NCBI RefSeq assembly: GCF_021390595.1
Contig: NZ_JAJEJR010000001.1
Location: 2,728,001-2,792,000 of the forward strand
Direction of reading: 5' to 3'
Origin: Paraburkholderia sp. HP33-1
GTDB lineage: Bacteria; Pseudomonadota; Gammaproteobacteria; Burkholderiales; Burkholderiaceae
Length of the DNA: 64,000 bases
The notes beneath the pieces are model-generated. The model saw nothing but the letters and a program-made list of their open reading frames with translations, did no database searches and was not told where the DNA came from. Positions 11,254 to 20,752 of this stretch are shown here, in pieces. The position numbers and the translations under genes were made by a program. Numbering within the stretch: the stretch's first letter is position 1; each line of letters opens with the position of its first letter.

Positions 11254-11259
11254 ATTATA
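11254..11259 (-). promoter_or_regulatory. Possible -10 element for the DUF3579 transcript
   Basis: A perfect TATAAT on the minus strand. The -35 region 17 bp upstream is weak, and the distance to the coding start is about 300 bp, so the assignment is tentative. Confidence 0.35.
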
Positions 11260-11410
11260 GCGCAGCGGGCCCTTTTCCGCACCGCACACAAGCCCCCTCT
11301 GATGGCCCCGCAAAGCCCGATGCGTTGCTTTCGAAGCGCTTTCGCGGCCTTCCAGCCGACTCGTCAAACGAGGCGAAATCCTCTATGCTGCATTGAGTTA
11401 CCACCAAACG

Positions 11411-11452
11411 ACGGCGGCGCAGTCCGGCAACCCTGCCGGGTGAAACCGCCGT
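11411..11452 (+). promoter_or_regulatory. Nested hairpin in the argF leader, possible RNA regulatory element
   Basis: An outer stem, ACGGCGG (11411-11417) with CCGCCGT (11446-11452), encloses two 6-nt internal-loop strands and an inner stem, CCGGCA (11424-11429) with TGCCGG (11434-11439), capped by ACCC. It ends 9 nt before the argF start and is followed by ATTTGTTT. It does not match any riboswitch I know. Confidence 0.4.
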
Positions 11453-11461
11453 ATTTGTTTC

Positions 11462-12391
11462 ATGACCGCCAAGAAAATTCGCCACTACCTGCAGTTCAAG
11501 GATTTCTCGCTGGAAGACTACGAGTACGTGCTCGAACGCGCGCGCATCCTGAAACGCAAATTCAAGAACTACGAGACCTATCACCCGCTGCACGACCGCA
11601 CGCTGGCGATGATCTTCGAAAAGAATTCGACGCGCACGCGTCTGTCGTTTGAAGCCGGCATCTTCCAGCTCGGCGGTCACGCTGTGTTCATGAGCACGCG
11701 CGACACGCAGCTCGGCCGCGGCGAGCCGATCGAAGACGCCGCGCAGGTCATCTCGCGCATGGTCGACATCATCATGATCCGCACGTTTGGCCAGGACATC
11801 ATCCAGCGCTTCGCCGAGAATTCGCGCGTGCCGGTGATCAACGGCCTCACGAACGAATACCACCCGTGCCAGGTGCTCGCGGACATCTTCACGTACTTCG
11901 AGCATCGCGGTCCGATCCGCGACAAGACGGTCGCGTGGGTCGGTGACGCGAACAACATGCTGTACACCTGGATCGAAGCCGCGCAGATTCTCGGCTTCAA
12001 GCTGCGCCTGTCCACGCCGCCCGGCTACAAGCTCGACCGCGCGCTCGTCTCGGCGGAGAGCGCGCCGTTCTACGAGGAATTCGACGACCCGCACGAAGCC
12101 TGCGCGGGCGCCGATCTCGTCACCACCGACGTGTGGACCAGTATGGGCTTCGAGGCCGAGAACGAAGCGCGCAAGAAGGCTTTCGCAGACTGGTGCGTCG
12201 ACGCCAACATGATGGCGCGCGCGAATTCCAACGCGCTTTTCATGCACTGCCTACCCGCGCATCGCGGCGAGGAAGTCAGCGCCGAAGTAATCGACGGGCC
12301 GCAGAGCGTCGTGTGGGATGAGGCGGAGAATCGTCTGCACGTGCAGAAGGCGTTGATGGAATACCTGCTGCTCGGCAAGCTCAATCACTGA
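11462..12391 (+). CDS. argF: Ornithine carbamoyltransferase
   Basis: Makes citrulline from ornithine and carbamoyl phosphate in arginine synthesis. The 309-residue product has the carbamoyl-phosphate site EKNSTRTR (residues 53-60), the HPCQVLAD segment, and HCLPAHRGEEV near the C-terminus, which includes the catalytic cysteine. The length is normal for the anabolic enzyme. The start at 11462 has no good Shine-Dalgarno sequence and follows a structured leader, so translation may depend on that structure. A strong terminator follows. The gene is isolated from the other arg genes. Confidence 0.96.
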   Translation: MTAKKIRHYLQFKDFSLEDYEYVLERARILKRKFKNYETYHPLHDRTLAMIFEKNSTRTRLSFEAGIFQLGGHAVFMSTRDTQLGRGEPIEDAAQVISRMVDIIMIRTFGQDIIQRFAENSRVPVINGLTNEYHPCQVLADIFTYFEHRGPIRDKTVAWVGDANNMLYTWIEAAQILGFKLRLSTPPGYKLDRALVSAESAPFYEEFDDPHEACAGADLVTTDVWTSMGFEAENEARKKAFADWCVDANMMARANSNALFMHCLPAHRGEEVSAEVIDGPQSVVWDEAENRLHVQKALMEYLLLGKLNH

Positions 12392-12430
12392 GCGAGGACT
12401 GGTCCAGACACAGCCCTGAACCGGAGTACA

Positions 12431-12467
12431 AAAAAGGCGCCGGGAGTTTTCCTCCCGGCGCCTTTTT
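12431..12467. terminator. Bidirectional terminator between argF and murB
   Basis: A 16-bp perfect stem, AAAAAGGCGCCGGGAG (12431-12446) with CTCCCGGCGCCTTTTT (12452-12467), has a 5-nt loop. It serves both convergent genes. Confidence 0.93.
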
Positions 12468-12493
12468 GCATCCTTAGGCGGCGAAGTCGCCGC

Positions 12494-13576
12494 TCACAGG
12501 CAAACCGGCTCCGCCTCCAATGCCACACCAAATCGCTCGAATACGTCGCGCTGGATTGCTCGCGCCAGCGCCAGCACTTCCGTGCCGCTCGCGCCACCGC
12601 GATTGACCAGCACCAGCGCCTGCCGCTCATGCACGGCCGCCGCGCCCATCGCTCGGCCCTTCCAGCCGCATCGGTCGATCAGCCAGCCGGCCGCCAGCTT
12701 CACCCGGCCATCCGCCTGCACGTACGACACGATATCCGGCTCGCTGCGCTCCAGCGCCTCGAACTGCGCGGCGTCGATCACCGGATTCTTGAAGAAGCTC
12801 CCCGCGTTGCCAAGCTCAAGCGGATCGGGCAGCTTCGCGCGCCGCACAGCGACGACCGCATCGAAAATGGCCTGCGCGGTCGGCTGCACGGCTGCGCCGT
12901 CGGCTTGCCCGGCGCTCGCCGTATCACCGCGCGCCGCCAGCTCGCGCGCGAGATCCGCATAGCCTGCGCGCGGTTGCCACACCTTCGGCAAACGAAACGT
13001 TACCGACGTGATCACGAAGCGCTCGCGCCCTTCCCGCTTGAAAAAGCTGTCGCGATAGCCGAATCCACAGGCATCGGCGTCGAGCTCCACCGCCTCGCCG
13101 GTCGCGAGCTCGATCGCCCGCAGCGACGCGAAGCGCTCGCACATCTCGAGCCCGTACGCGCCGATATTCTGGATCGGCGCAGCGCCGACCGTGCCCGGAA
13201 TCAGCGCAAGGTTCTCGAGGCCGGGCATGCCCTGCGCCAACGTCCACGCGACGAACTCGTGCCACGTCTCGCCGCCGGCCGCCTCGACATACCACGCGTC
13301 CTCGTCCTCGCGCACCACGCGGCGGCCGCGCAGCGCCACCAGCAGCACGAGTCCGGCGAAGTCGCCGGTCAGCACGACGTTGCTGCCGCCGCCCAGCACG
13401 AGGCGCGGCAGGCCCGCGACGCGCGGATCGCGCACCGCGGCAAGCAACTGCGCCTCACGCTCGATCAGGCACGCGAACTGCGCGCGCACGTCGAAGCCGA
13501 AGGTGTTGTGGGCCTTCAGCGGATACCCAGCCATGAGGGACGCGACGGCGGGAGCGGCAAGATCGGATTGGGACAT
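12494..13576 (-). CDS. murB: UDP-N-acetylenolpyruvoylglucosamine reductase MurB
   Basis: FAD enzyme that makes UDP-N-acetylmuramic acid for peptidoglycan. The 360-residue product starts [10 protein letters not shown] and shows the family landmarks [19 protein letters not shown] (FAD site), [27 protein letters not shown] and [10 protein letters not shown] with the catalytic serine. The YRDSFFK segment and extra loop mark it as the type I (E. coli-like) form. A 20-residue upstream extension to 13636 is possible but unlike the family. It is divergent from yajQ and convergent with argF. Confidence 0.95.
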   Translation of the reverse strand: MSQSDLAAPAVASLMAGYPLKAHNTFGFDVRAQFACLIEREAQLLAAVRDPRVAGLPRLVLGGGSNVVLTGDFAGLVLLVALRGRRVVREDEDAWYVEAAGGETWHEFVAWTLAQGMPGLENLALIPGTVGAAPIQNIGAYGLEMCERFASLRAIELATGEAVELDADACGFGYRDSFFKREGRERFVITSVTFRLPKVWQPRAGYADLARELAARGDTASAGQADGAAVQPTAQAIFDAVVAVRRAKLPDPLELGNAGSFFKNPVIDAAQFEALERSEPDIVSYVQADGRVKLAAGWLIDRCGWKGRAMGAAAVHERQALVLVNRGGASGTEVLALARAIQRDVFERFGVALEAEPVCL

Positions 13577-13816
13577 CGGAATGGCAACAGGGCAACGAGG
13601 CAACGACGGGAAGCAACGAAAAGCGACGAATGACACGTGTGGCGACCGGCGCGGCGCCGTCCGTCGCGGGCTGGCCCGCCGTCACGACCCTGCGCGGCGG
13701 CCTTGGGCAAAAGGGAGCGGCATCGGTAAAATGACGTCCGGTCCGTGATTATAGCGAGTGCCTCGCACGCAGCCGACCGGCCGCGTCGCACACTGCCGCA
13801 CTATTGGGAGAATGCA

Positions 13817-14302
13817 ATGCCATCGTTTGACGTCGTCTGCGAAGCGAACATGATCGAGGTCAAGAACGCGATCGAACAGTCCAACAAGGAAATTTCCACG
13901 CGTTTCGACTTCAAGGGGTCCGACGCGCGCGTCGAACACAAGGAAAACGAAATCACCGCCTATGCCGACGACGACTTCAAGCTCGGCCAGGTGAAGGACG
14001 TGCTGCTGTCGAAAATGGCCAAGCGCAACGTCGACGTGCGCTTCCTCGACTACGGCAAGATCGAGAAGATCGGCGGCGACAAGGTCAAGCAGGTCATCAA
14101 GATCAAGAAGGGCGTGTCCGGCGATCTGTCGAAGAAAATCGTGCGACTCGTGAAAGACAGCAAGATCAAGGTGCAGGCTAGCATTCAGGGCGATGCGGTG
14201 CGCATCACCGGTGCGAAACGCGACGATCTGCAAAGCGTGATTGCGATGCTGCGCAAGGACGTGACCGACACGCCGCTCGACTTCAACAACTTCCGCGATT
14301 AA
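13817..14302 (+). CDS. YajQ-family nucleotide-binding protein
   Basis: The 161-residue product begins [20 protein letters not shown] and contains [11 protein letters not shown], typical of the YajQ (UPF0234) family. Known members bind nucleotides, and a few respond to cyclic di-GMP; the cellular role is not settled. The start at 13817 follows a GGGAG ribosome site about 8 bp upstream. It is divergent from murB, with about 240 bp between them, and convergent with plsY. No truncation was seen. Confidence 0.93.
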   Translation: MPSFDVVCEANMIEVKNAIEQSNKEISTRFDFKGSDARVEHKENEITAYADDDFKLGQVKDVLLSKMAKRNVDVRFLDYGKIEKIGGDKVKQVIKIKKGVSGDLSKKIVRLVKDSKIKVQASIQGDAVRITGAKRDDLQSVIAMLRKDVTDTPLDFNNFRD

Positions 14303-14311
14303 GCGACACGC

Positions 14312-14340
14312 CGCGTGAGGCTTGCAACGAGCCTCACGCG
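14312..14340. terminator. Hairpin between convergent yajQ-family gene and plsY
   Basis: An 11-bp perfect stem, CGCGTGAGGCT (14312-14322) with AGCCTCACGCG (14330-14340), has a 7-nt loop, starting 9 bp after the yajQ-family stop codon. Neither side has a T run, so it may act as a weak terminator or an mRNA 3'-end stabiliser. Confidence 0.5.
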
Positions 14341-14387
14341 GACTCGGAAACGCTTCGCATCAGGCCGGGCGATGCGCTCAGCCCACT

Positions 14388-15023
14388 TCAGAGATCGTTG
14401 CCCGCCGCCGGGCTGGCGGCCTTCTTCTTGTCGCCGATGCGGCTCTCCTGCCCTCGCATCAGCTTCGCGATATTGCCGCGATGCCGCCACACGAGCAGCA
14501 GGCTCATCACCAGAACCGCAAGCGCAACGATGCGCGGGCCGAACAGGAACACGTAGAAGAGCGGCGCGAACAGCGCCGAGCACAGCGCCGCGAGCGACGA
14601 GTAGCGCGTGAAGAACGCGACGATCAGCCAGGTCAGCAAGGTCGCGACGCCGAGCGTCGGGTTGATCGCGAGCAGCACGCCCGCGGCGGTCGCCACGCCC
14701 TTGCCGCCCTTGAAGCGGAAGAAAACCGGATACAGGTGACCGAGAAACACCGCGAGCGACGCAATCGCGATCGAACGCTCGTCGAGTCCGTAACGCGCGC
14801 CGAAATGCACGACCAGCCATACCGGCAGCCAACCCTTGAAGGCATCGCCGATCAACGTCAGAATCGCGGCCTTCCTGCTACCGCTGCGCAGCACGTTGGT
14901 GGCGCCCGGGTTGCCCGAGCCATAGGAGCGCGGGTCGTCGAGACCCATCGCGGCGCTCACGATCACGGCAAACGACAACGAACCGATCAGATAGGCAACG
15001 ACAGCGACGATCAGGTTTTGCAT
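14388..15023 (-). CDS. plsY: Glycerol-3-phosphate acyltransferase PlsY
   Basis: Inner-membrane enzyme that acylates glycerol-3-phosphate using acyl-phosphate, the first step of phospholipid synthesis. The 211-residue product has about five membrane helices and the three cytoplasmic motifs: [11 protein letters not shown] (about residues 36-46), [11 protein letters not shown], and NPTLGVAT nearby. It ends with a short lysine-rich tail (GDKKKAASP). ATG at 15023 gives the family start [19 protein letters not shown]. It lies 142 bp downstream of ybaK on the same strand. Confidence 0.95.
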   Translation of the reverse strand: MQNLIVAVVAYLIGSLSFAVIVSAAMGLDDPRSYGSGNPGATNVLRSGSRKAAILTLIGDAFKGWLPVWLVVHFGARYGLDERSIAIASLAVFLGHLYPVFFRFKGGKGVATAAGVLLAINPTLGVATLLTWLIVAFFTRYSSLAALCSALFAPLFYVFLFGPRIVALAVLVMSLLLVWRHRGNIAKLMRGQESRIGDKKKAASPAAGNDL

Positions 15024-15165
15024 CTGGGACTCTTATAAGGATCGCGGTCTGACATTCGACACCCCAACCGCAACAGGGCATGCCCGTCGAAACAAGGCGG
15101 CGCACATTTTACCGAACCCGTCCGCGCGAAAGACATTCAGGCAAACGTCAACGCGCGCATGGGCG

Positions 15166-15657
15166 TCAGTCCACGCTCGCGCATTGCACCGGCTTTGCCG
15201 CGAGCAGATCGGTGAGCACCTTCGGCTCGATACTGACGAGAAAGCCACGCCGCCCGCCGTTCAGCCAGATCTTGTCCATCTCGAGAATGGTCGACTCGAC
15301 ATACACCGGCATCTGCTTGCGCGTGCCGAACGGCGACGTGCCGCCGATCAGATAACCCGAATGCCGGTTCGCGACGTCGGGCTTGCATGGCTCGACGCGC
15401 TTCGCGCCGATCTGCCGAGCGAGATTTTTCGTGCTGACGGTGCGATCGCCATGCATCAGCACGATCAGCGGCTTCGCGTGTTCGTCTTCCATCACCAGCG
15501 TCTTCACGACATGATGCTCGTCGACGCCGAGCTGGCGCGACGATTCCGCGGTGCCGCCATGCTCGACATAGTCGTACGGATGCTCGCCGAACGGGACGCC
15601 GTGACGGCGCAGAAACTGCGTGGCGGGCGTTTCGGAGACGTGTCTGGATTTGCTCAT
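15166..15657 (-). CDS. ybaK: Cys-tRNA(Pro) deacylase YbaK
   Basis: Hydrolyses cysteine misattached to proline tRNA. The 163-residue product shows the family segments EHGGTAESSRQLGV (about residues 32-45), KTLVMED, the lysine-containing VSTKNLARQIGAKRVEPC, and GYLIGGTSPFGTRKQMPVY. The start MSKSRHVSETPATQFL at 15657 is the family start; a longer frame to 15750 lacks likeness. It is divergent from the acyl-CoA synthetase gene, about 150 bp away, and upstream of plsY. Confidence 0.92.
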   Translation of the reverse strand: MSKSRHVSETPATQFLRRHGVPFGEHPYDYVEHGGTAESSRQLGVDEHHVVKTLVMEDEHAKPLIVLMHGDRTVSTKNLARQIGAKRVEPCKPDVANRHSGYLIGGTSPFGTRKQMPVYVESTILEMDKIWLNGGRRGFLVSIEPKVLTDLLAAKPVQCASVD

Positions 15658-15807
15658 CGGCGCATTGTAATGGCGAGTTCGCGCAACGGCTATTCGCCGA
15701 ACGGTCAATTGTGCGGGCCCGATGCGTGTGGCACGATCGTTCGAATACATGCCTGCGCGGTGCGCGATACCGCGGCAAGGACAATGATCTGCTTTTAGGA
15801 GAGAGTG

Positions 15808-17370
15808 TTGAGCTCAGCTTCGTCCAACCGTTCGACGATCGACATCCCCACGTTGCTCGCCGCCCTGCCCGCGCGCATCAGCGACATTCCGGCGCTCGCC
15901 GCCGCACGCGATCCGCAGCACGTCGCGCTGATCGAAGATGCGCGCCGCCTGACCAACGCACAACTGCTAGAGGCCGTCGATGCCGCCGCCGCCCTGCTGC
16001 GCGACTGGGGCGTGCGCGGCGGCGATCGCGTGATGATCGTCGCGGAGAACAGCATCGCGCAGATCGTCCTGCTGTTTGCGACCGCGCGGCTCGATGCATG
16101 GGCGCTCGTGTCGAACGCACGGTTATCCGCGGCCGAGCTCGATTCGATCCGCGAGCACGCGCAGCCGCGCGTCGTCGCGTATGCGCTCGAAAGCTCGCCC
16201 GACGCGCGCCAGCATGCCGAGCGCCATCAGGCAGCACAGGCGCCCACGCTGTCGCCGGACATCGGCGCATGGTCGTATGCAGTGGATGGCAGCGTGCAGA
16301 GCGAACCGGTCGAAGCCGCCAACGATCGCCAATGCGCGGCGCTGATCTACACGACCGGCACCACCGGCGCGCCGAAGGGCGTGATGCTGTCGCATCGCAA
16401 TCTGCTTTACATCGCGGCGGTGTCGAGCCGGTTGCGCCAGGTCGGGCCGGACGACGTCGTCTATGCGGTGCTGCCGATCTCGCACGTGTACGGCTTCGCG
16501 TCGGTGTGCCTCGGCAGCCTGCATGCGGGCGCGACATTGCGGCTCGCGCCGCGCTTCGTGCCCGAAGCGGTGCGCCGCGCACTCGCCGACGAACGCGTGT
16601 CGATCTTCCAGGGCGTGCCGGCGATGCACGCGAAGCTGCTCGAACATCTGCACACGCACGGCCACGCATGGTCCGCGCCGCGGCTGCGCTTCGCGTATTC
16701 GGGCGGCTCACCGCTCGACGCGGCGCTGAAGGCGCAGGCCGAAGCCGTGTACGGTCTGCCGCTGCACAACGGCTACGGGATGACCGAAAGCAGCCCAACC
16801 GTGTCGCACACGATGCTCGACGCGCCGCGCAGCGACTGCTCGGTCGGCGAGGTGATTCCTGGCGTCGAGGTGAAGTTCGTCGGGCTCGACGGCGTCGAAG
16901 CGGCGCCGGGCGAGATCGGCGAACTGTGGGTGCGCGGGCCGAACGTGATGCTCGGCTACTATCGCAGCCCTGAGCAAACTCGCGCGACGCTCACCGAAGA
17001 CGGCTGGCTGAAAACCGGCGACCTCGCGCGGCGGGACGCGGACGGCGCATTGCATATCGTCGGGCGCAGCAAGGAGCTGATCATCCGCTCGGGCTTCAAC
17101 GTGTATCCGGCCGAGGTCGAGCACGTGCTGAACGCGCATCCGCAAGTCGTGCAGTCGGCGGTGATCGGACGCGCAGTCGAGGGCAACGAGGAAGTGATCG
17201 CGTTCGTCGAGCTGATTTCAGGCGCGACGGTCAAGCCCGCGGAGTTGATCGCGTGGTGCGGTGAGCGGCTCGCGCCGTACAAGCGGCCGGCCGAGTTGAA
17301 GGTGCTCGCGGCGCTGCCGGCTGCGTCGACCGGGAAGATTCTCAAGCACCGGTTGCGCGAGCTCGCGTAA
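15808..17370 (+). CDS. Acyl-CoA synthetase (AMP-forming), FadD-like
   Basis: Adenylates a carboxylic acid and transfers it to CoA. The 520-residue protein is a class I adenylate-forming enzyme. The P-loop-like YTTGTTGAPKGVMLSH is near residues 178-193, YGMTESSP follows at about 322, then GDLARRDADG, the hinge and A8 motif GRSKELIIRSGFNVYPAEVE, and the C-terminal lysine region in STGKILKHRL. The start is probably TTG 15808, since AGGAG at 15797-15801 is 6 bp upstream; GTG 15805 is the alternative. The chain length of the acid cannot be read from sequence; fatty or aryl acids are possible. Confidence 0.85.
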   Translation: MSSASSNRSTIDIPTLLAALPARISDIPALAAARDPQHVALIEDARRLTNAQLLEAVDAAAALLRDWGVRGGDRVMIVAENSIAQIVLLFATARLDAWALVSNARLSAAELDSIREHAQPRVVAYALESSPDARQHAERHQAAQAPTLSPDIGAWSYAVDGSVQSEPVEAANDRQCAALIYTTGTTGAPKGVMLSHRNLLYIAAVSSRLRQVGPDDVVYAVLPISHVYGFASVCLGSLHAGATLRLAPRFVPEAVRRALADERVSIFQGVPAMHAKLLEHLHTHGHAWSAPRLRFAYSGGSPLDAALKAQAEAVYGLPLHNGYGMTESSPTVSHTMLDAPRSDCSVGEVIPGVEVKFVGLDGVEAAPGEIGELWVRGPNVMLGYYRSPEQTRATLTEDGWLKTGDLARRDADGALHIVGRSKELIIRSGFNVYPAEVEHVLNAHPQVVQSAVIGRAVEGNEEVIAFVELISGATVKPAELIAWCGERLAPYKRPAELKVLAALPAASTGKILKHRLRELA

Positions 17371-17413
17371 AACGGCGCGCGCCGCTTACACGCCCGCGCG
17401 TCTCACGCCGCAC

Positions 17414-18370
17414 TCACCCGCGCGGATGATGCTGCGCATGCAGCGATTTCAAACGCTCGCGCGCGACGTGCGTATAGATCTGCGTCGTCGAAATATCGGT
17501 GTGGCCGAGCAGCAATTGCACGACGCGCAGATCCGCGCCGTGATTGAGCAGATGGGTCGCGAACGCGTGGCGCAGCGTGTGCGGCGACAACGGCGCATGG
17601 ACGCCCGCCACCTGCGCATGTCGCTTGATGATGTTCCAGAACTGCTGGCGCGTCATGCCTTCCGCGCGTGCCGTCACGAATAGCGCATCGGCCGCGCGCG
17701 GGCCGAGCAGCGCCGGGCGCGCCTCGCGTAGATAACGCTCGATCCACGCGTGCGCTTCTTCGCCGAACGGAATCAGCCGCTCCTTCGAACCTTTGCCCGT
17801 CACGCGCACGACACCTTCGTTGAGCCCCACCTCGAAGGTTTTCAGTGTGACCAGTTCGGTCACGCGCAAACCGCTCGCGTACATCAGCTCGAGCATCGTG
17901 CGATCGCGCAAGCCCAGCGGCGTGTCGATGTCGGGTGCGCCGAGCAGCGCTTCGACCTGCGCTTCGCTCAACGTCGACGGAAACCGCGGCGGCTGCTTCG
18001 CCGAGCGAATGCGCAGCGTCGGATCGGCGGCTGCGCGATGCTCGCGCACCGCCCACGCGTAATAGCGGCGAAACACCGACAGCCGACGGTTCGCCGAGGT
18101 CGCCTTGTCCGTTTGCCGCGCCGCGCTGTAGGCGCTCAGGTCGGCTTCGCTCGCGATGTCGAGCGAGGCGTTGCGCGTGTGCGCGAGCCATTCGCAGAAG
18201 AGGCGCAAGTCGCGGCGATACGCGTCGAGCGTGTTGCGCGACAGGCCGTGTTCGAGCCACAGGGCGTCGCAGAAGGCGTCGATCGATGCAGAGCTGGTCA
18301 GCAGCAGCGGCGAGGCGGCGGCTGGATCTTCGACGTGTGCGGCAGTATCGATGGGGGTGGCCATGCTCAT
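17414..18370 (-). CDS. xerD: Tyrosine recombinase XerD
   Basis: Resolves chromosome dimers at dif together with XerC and FtsK. The 318-residue product has the SAM-like N-terminal core-binding domain (about residues 28-115) and the catalytic domain with arginine in ASGLRVTELVTL, lysine in GKGSKERLIPF, HTLRHAFATHLL, and the final LLGHTDISTTQIYTHV with catalytic tyrosine. Its ATG overlaps the ogt stop codon as ATGA (18367-18370), so translation is likely coupled. It is the last gene of the queG-ogt-xerD unit. Confidence 0.95.
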   Translation of the reverse strand: MSMATPIDTAAHVEDPAAASPLLLTSSASIDAFCDALWLEHGLSRNTLDAYRRDLRLFCEWLAHTRNASLDIASEADLSAYSAARQTDKATSANRRLSVFRRYYAWAVREHRAAADPTLRIRSAKQPPRFPSTLSEAQVEALLGAPDIDTPLGLRDRTMLELMYASGLRVTELVTLKTFEVGLNEGVVRVTGKGSKERLIPFGEEAHAWIERYLREARPALLGPRAADALFVTARAEGMTRQQFWNIIKRHAQVAGVHAPLSPHTLRHAFATHLLNHGADLRVVQLLLGHTDISTTQIYTHVARERLKSLHAQHHPRG

Positions 18371-18837
18371 GCGTACGGCACACCTTCATGCGCGAGCAGC
18401 CAGCGCTTCACGTTGCGAAAGAAGCCATCGCCGCCATCATGCGCGAAGCCGCCGATGCCGCTCGAACTCACCACGCGGTGACACGGAATCACGATCGGAA
18501 AGAAATTCGCGCCGCACGCCTGGCCGACCGCGCGCGGTGTGCTGCCAAGCTGCTTCGCGAGTTGCCCGTAGGTCAGCACGACGCCAGGCGGGATATCGCT
18601 GATCGCCTGCCACACGCGCCGCTGGAACGCGGTGCCGCACTCGGCAAGCGGCAGCTCGAACTTCGCGGACGCGCGCTCGAAGTAACGCTCGATCTGTTCG
18701 GCCGCCTCGCGCGCGAGCGGTGTCGCGGGCGTGACGTTGGGCGTCGCCCCGGGCAGATAGACGATCTCGCGCACGGCGTTGCCTTCGAGCCGGATGCCGA
18801 CCTTGCCGAACGGCGCATCGATCACTGCGTTGAACAT
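18367..18837 (-). CDS. ogt: Methylated-DNA-protein cysteine methyltransferase
   Basis: Removes alkyl groups from O6-alkylguanine by transfer to its own cysteine. The 156-residue protein has the helix-turn-helix/arginine-finger region GSTPRAVGQACGANFFPI and the active-site motif IPCHRVV. The start MFNAVIDAPFGKVGI at 18837 follows an AGGAG ribosome site. It lies 38 bp downstream of queG and overlaps xerD by 4 bp. It resembles Ogt in size and lacks the Ada regulatory domain. Confidence 0.94.
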   Translation of the reverse strand: MFNAVIDAPFGKVGIRLEGNAVREIVYLPGATPNVTPATPLAREAAEQIERYFERASAKFELPLAECGTAFQRRVWQAISDIPPGVVLTYGQLAKQLGSTPRAVGQACGANFFPIVIPCHRVVSSSGIGGFAHDGGDGFFRNVKRWLLAHEGVPYA

Positions 18838-18875
18838 GATTGCCTGCTCCTCTAGCGTGCCCGATTGCCGCCACT

Positions 18876-20150
18876 TTACGCCGCTTCGAGCGCCCACTCC
18901 ACATGCTCGCGCACGAGCGCCGATGGATCGTCAACACGCTGCTGCAATGCCCGCACGATCGCGGCGCGCGCGTCGGCGTCAAGGCTCGCGGGCGCGGCGC
19001 GCAACGCGTTGCCCATGCCGACCGCGAGATTGCGCAGCCAGCTCTCGTAACCGATGCGGCGAATCGCACTGCCCTGCATGCGCGTATCGAACTCGTCCGC
19101 ACTCCACGCGAACAATTCGACCAGGGACGCGCGATCGAGGCCATGTCGCACGTCGAAATCGGCGACCGGCGCGGCCTGCGCGAACTTGTTCCACGGACAC
19201 ACGAGCTGGCAGTCGTCGCAGCCGTACACGCGATTGCCGATCAGCGGCCGCATGTCGAGCGGAATACTGCCCTTCAGTTCGATCGTCAGATACGAGATGC
19301 AGCGCCGCGCGTCGACCTTGTACGGCGCAACGATCGCACCGGTCGGACAGGCGCCGATGCAACGCGCGCAACTGCCGCAATGCGAGCCCGGCGTTTCGGG
19401 CGCGACCTCGGGCGAGGTCTCGGCGTCGGTCGGCAGCGGGATGTCGACATAGATCTCGCCGAGGAAAAACAGCGAGCCGGCGTCGCGCTGCAACAGCAGC
19501 GTGTGCTTGCCGCGCCAGCCGATGCCGGCCTTCTGCGCGAGTTCGACTTCGAGTACCGGCGCCGAATCGGTGAACACGCGATGGCCGAACGGCCCGATCG
19601 CCGCTTCGATCCGGTCGGCCAGCTGTTGCAGGCGATGACGCATCACCTTGTGATAGTCGCGGCCGCGCGCATAGATCGATACGACCGCCGTCGACGGGTC
19701 CGAGAGCCGCGCGAGCTCGGCCGCGCGCCAGTCGCGCGGTTGTGGCGTCGCGCGTGAGGTGGACTGCCCGGCCTTCTGGGGCGAGCTTTCAGGCGCCTCT
19801 GCCTCCAGCATCTGCGCAGGCAAATAGGCGATGCGCGCGGTGATCACGCGTCGCGTGCCGGCCACAAGCTCGGCCGGCCGCGCGCGTTTCATGCCGTGTT
19901 TGGCCATATAATCCATCTCGCCGTGGCAACCCGCTTCGAGCCACGCTGCAAGCGGCGCTTCGGCGGCCGACAGATCGGTATCGCTGATGCCGATTGCCCC
20001 GAAACCAAGCTCACGGCCCCACGTCTTGATGTCGAGCGCAAGCGCATGGAGCGCCGCTTCATCGAAACGGGACATTGCACACGAGACTCGCGCGGCATCA
20101 CCGGCCGACGCGGTCGTGCAGGAATCAGGGGACTTCGGACTTCGGTTCAT
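18876..20150 (-). CDS. queG: Epoxyqueuosine reductase QueG
   Basis: Last step of queuosine tRNA modification: reduces epoxyqueuosine using cobalamin and two 4Fe-4S clusters. The product has HGEMDYMAKHGMKRARP, YARGRDYHKVMR, DSAPVLEVELAQKAGIGWRG, the first cluster motif CGSCARCIGACPTGAI and the second in CDDCQLVCPWNKF. It carries an extra alanine/serine-rich insert at about residues 110-135, absent from the E. coli enzyme. The start is uncertain: ATG 20150 gives 424 residues and ATG 20075 (MSRFDEAAL) gives 399; neither has a good ribosome site. It is divergent from tsaE by only 17 bp. Confidence 0.95.
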   Translation of the reverse strand: MNRSPKSPDSCTTASAGDAARVSCAMSRFDEAALHALALDIKTWGRELGFGAIGISDTDLSAAEAPLAAWLEAGCHGEMDYMAKHGMKRARPAELVAGTRRVITARIAYLPAQMLEAEAPESSPQKAGQSTSRATPQPRDWRAAELARLSDPSTAVVSIYARGRDYHKVMRHRLQQLADRIEAAIGPFGHRVFTDSAPVLEVELAQKAGIGWRGKHTLLLQRDAGSLFFLGEIYVDIPLPTDAETSPEVAPETPGSHCGSCARCIGACPTGAIVAPYKVDARRCISYLTIELKGSIPLDMRPLIGNRVYGCDDCQLVCPWNKFAQAAPVADFDVRHGLDRASLVELFAWSADEFDTRMQGSAIRRIGYESWLRNLAVGMGNALRAAPASLDADARAAIVRALQQRVDDPSALVREHVEWALEAA

Positions 20151-20167
20151 CACGCCATTTTACGAGA

Positions 20168-20752
20168 ATGCCTGCCAATCCCGATCACGCGACTCTACCG
20201 TCCGCTCCCGTGTTGCTCGAACGCACTTTCGCGCTCGCGGACGAAGCCGCCACGCAAGCATTCGGCGCGCGCTTCGCACAGGCGATAGAAAGCGTGCGCG
20301 CAGCCTCGCAGGCACAGCCGGGCACCGCAAGCGGCCTCGCGTTTCACGGCTTGCAAGTACAACTGGTCGGCGACCTCGGCGCCGGCAAAACCACGCTGGT
20401 GCGCGCGACCTTGCGCGGCCTCGGCCACACCGGCCGCGTGCGCAGTCCGACCTACACGCTCGTCGAACCGTATGTGCTCGAGCGGCCCGCCGGGGAACTC
20501 GCGCTCTATCACTTCGATCTGTACAGGTTCACCGATCCGGCCGAATGGGCCGACGCGGGCTTTCGCGAATATTTCGACAGCGGCGCGGTCTGCCTCGTCG
20601 AATGGCCGGAACGCGCGGGCCCGCTGCTCGGCGTGCCGGATCTCGTCTTCTCGCTCGGGCTCATCGGCGGCACAGACGCAAACGCGGACGCACGCGTACT
20701 CGCCGCACGCGCCTATAGCGAATCAGGAAAGGCATGTCTCGAAAGATGTTAA
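20168..20752 (+). CDS. tsaE: tRNA threonylcarbamoyladenosine synthesis ATPase TsaE
   Basis: ATPase partner of TsaB/TsaD in making t6A at position 37 of ANN-decoding tRNAs. The 194-residue product has the Walker A GDLGAGKTTLVRA (about residues 63-75), SPTYTLVEPY, and YHFDLYRFTDPAEW, all diagnostic. An N-terminal extension of roughly 25 residues and an insert rich in Q/S/A precede the P-loop. It overlaps the amidase gene by 19 bp, the same tsaE-amiC arrangement seen in many proteobacteria. Confidence 0.95.
   Translation: MPANPDHATLPSAPVLLERTFALADEAATQAFGARFAQAIESVRAASQAQPGTASGLAFHGLQVQLVGDLGAGKTTLVRATLRGLGHTGRVRSPTYTLVEPYVLERPAGELALYHFDLYRFTDPAEWADAGFREYFDSGAVCLVEWPERAGPLLGVPDLVFSLGLIGGTDANADARVLAARAYSESGKACLERC

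Larger units (their letters stand above)
10959..11461. other. 503-bp region between the DUF3579 gene and argF
   Basis: No gene is seen. A TATAAT element for the minus strand is at 11254-11259, and the argF leader contains a nested hairpin at 11411-11452. No ARG box could be identified. Confidence 0.5.
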
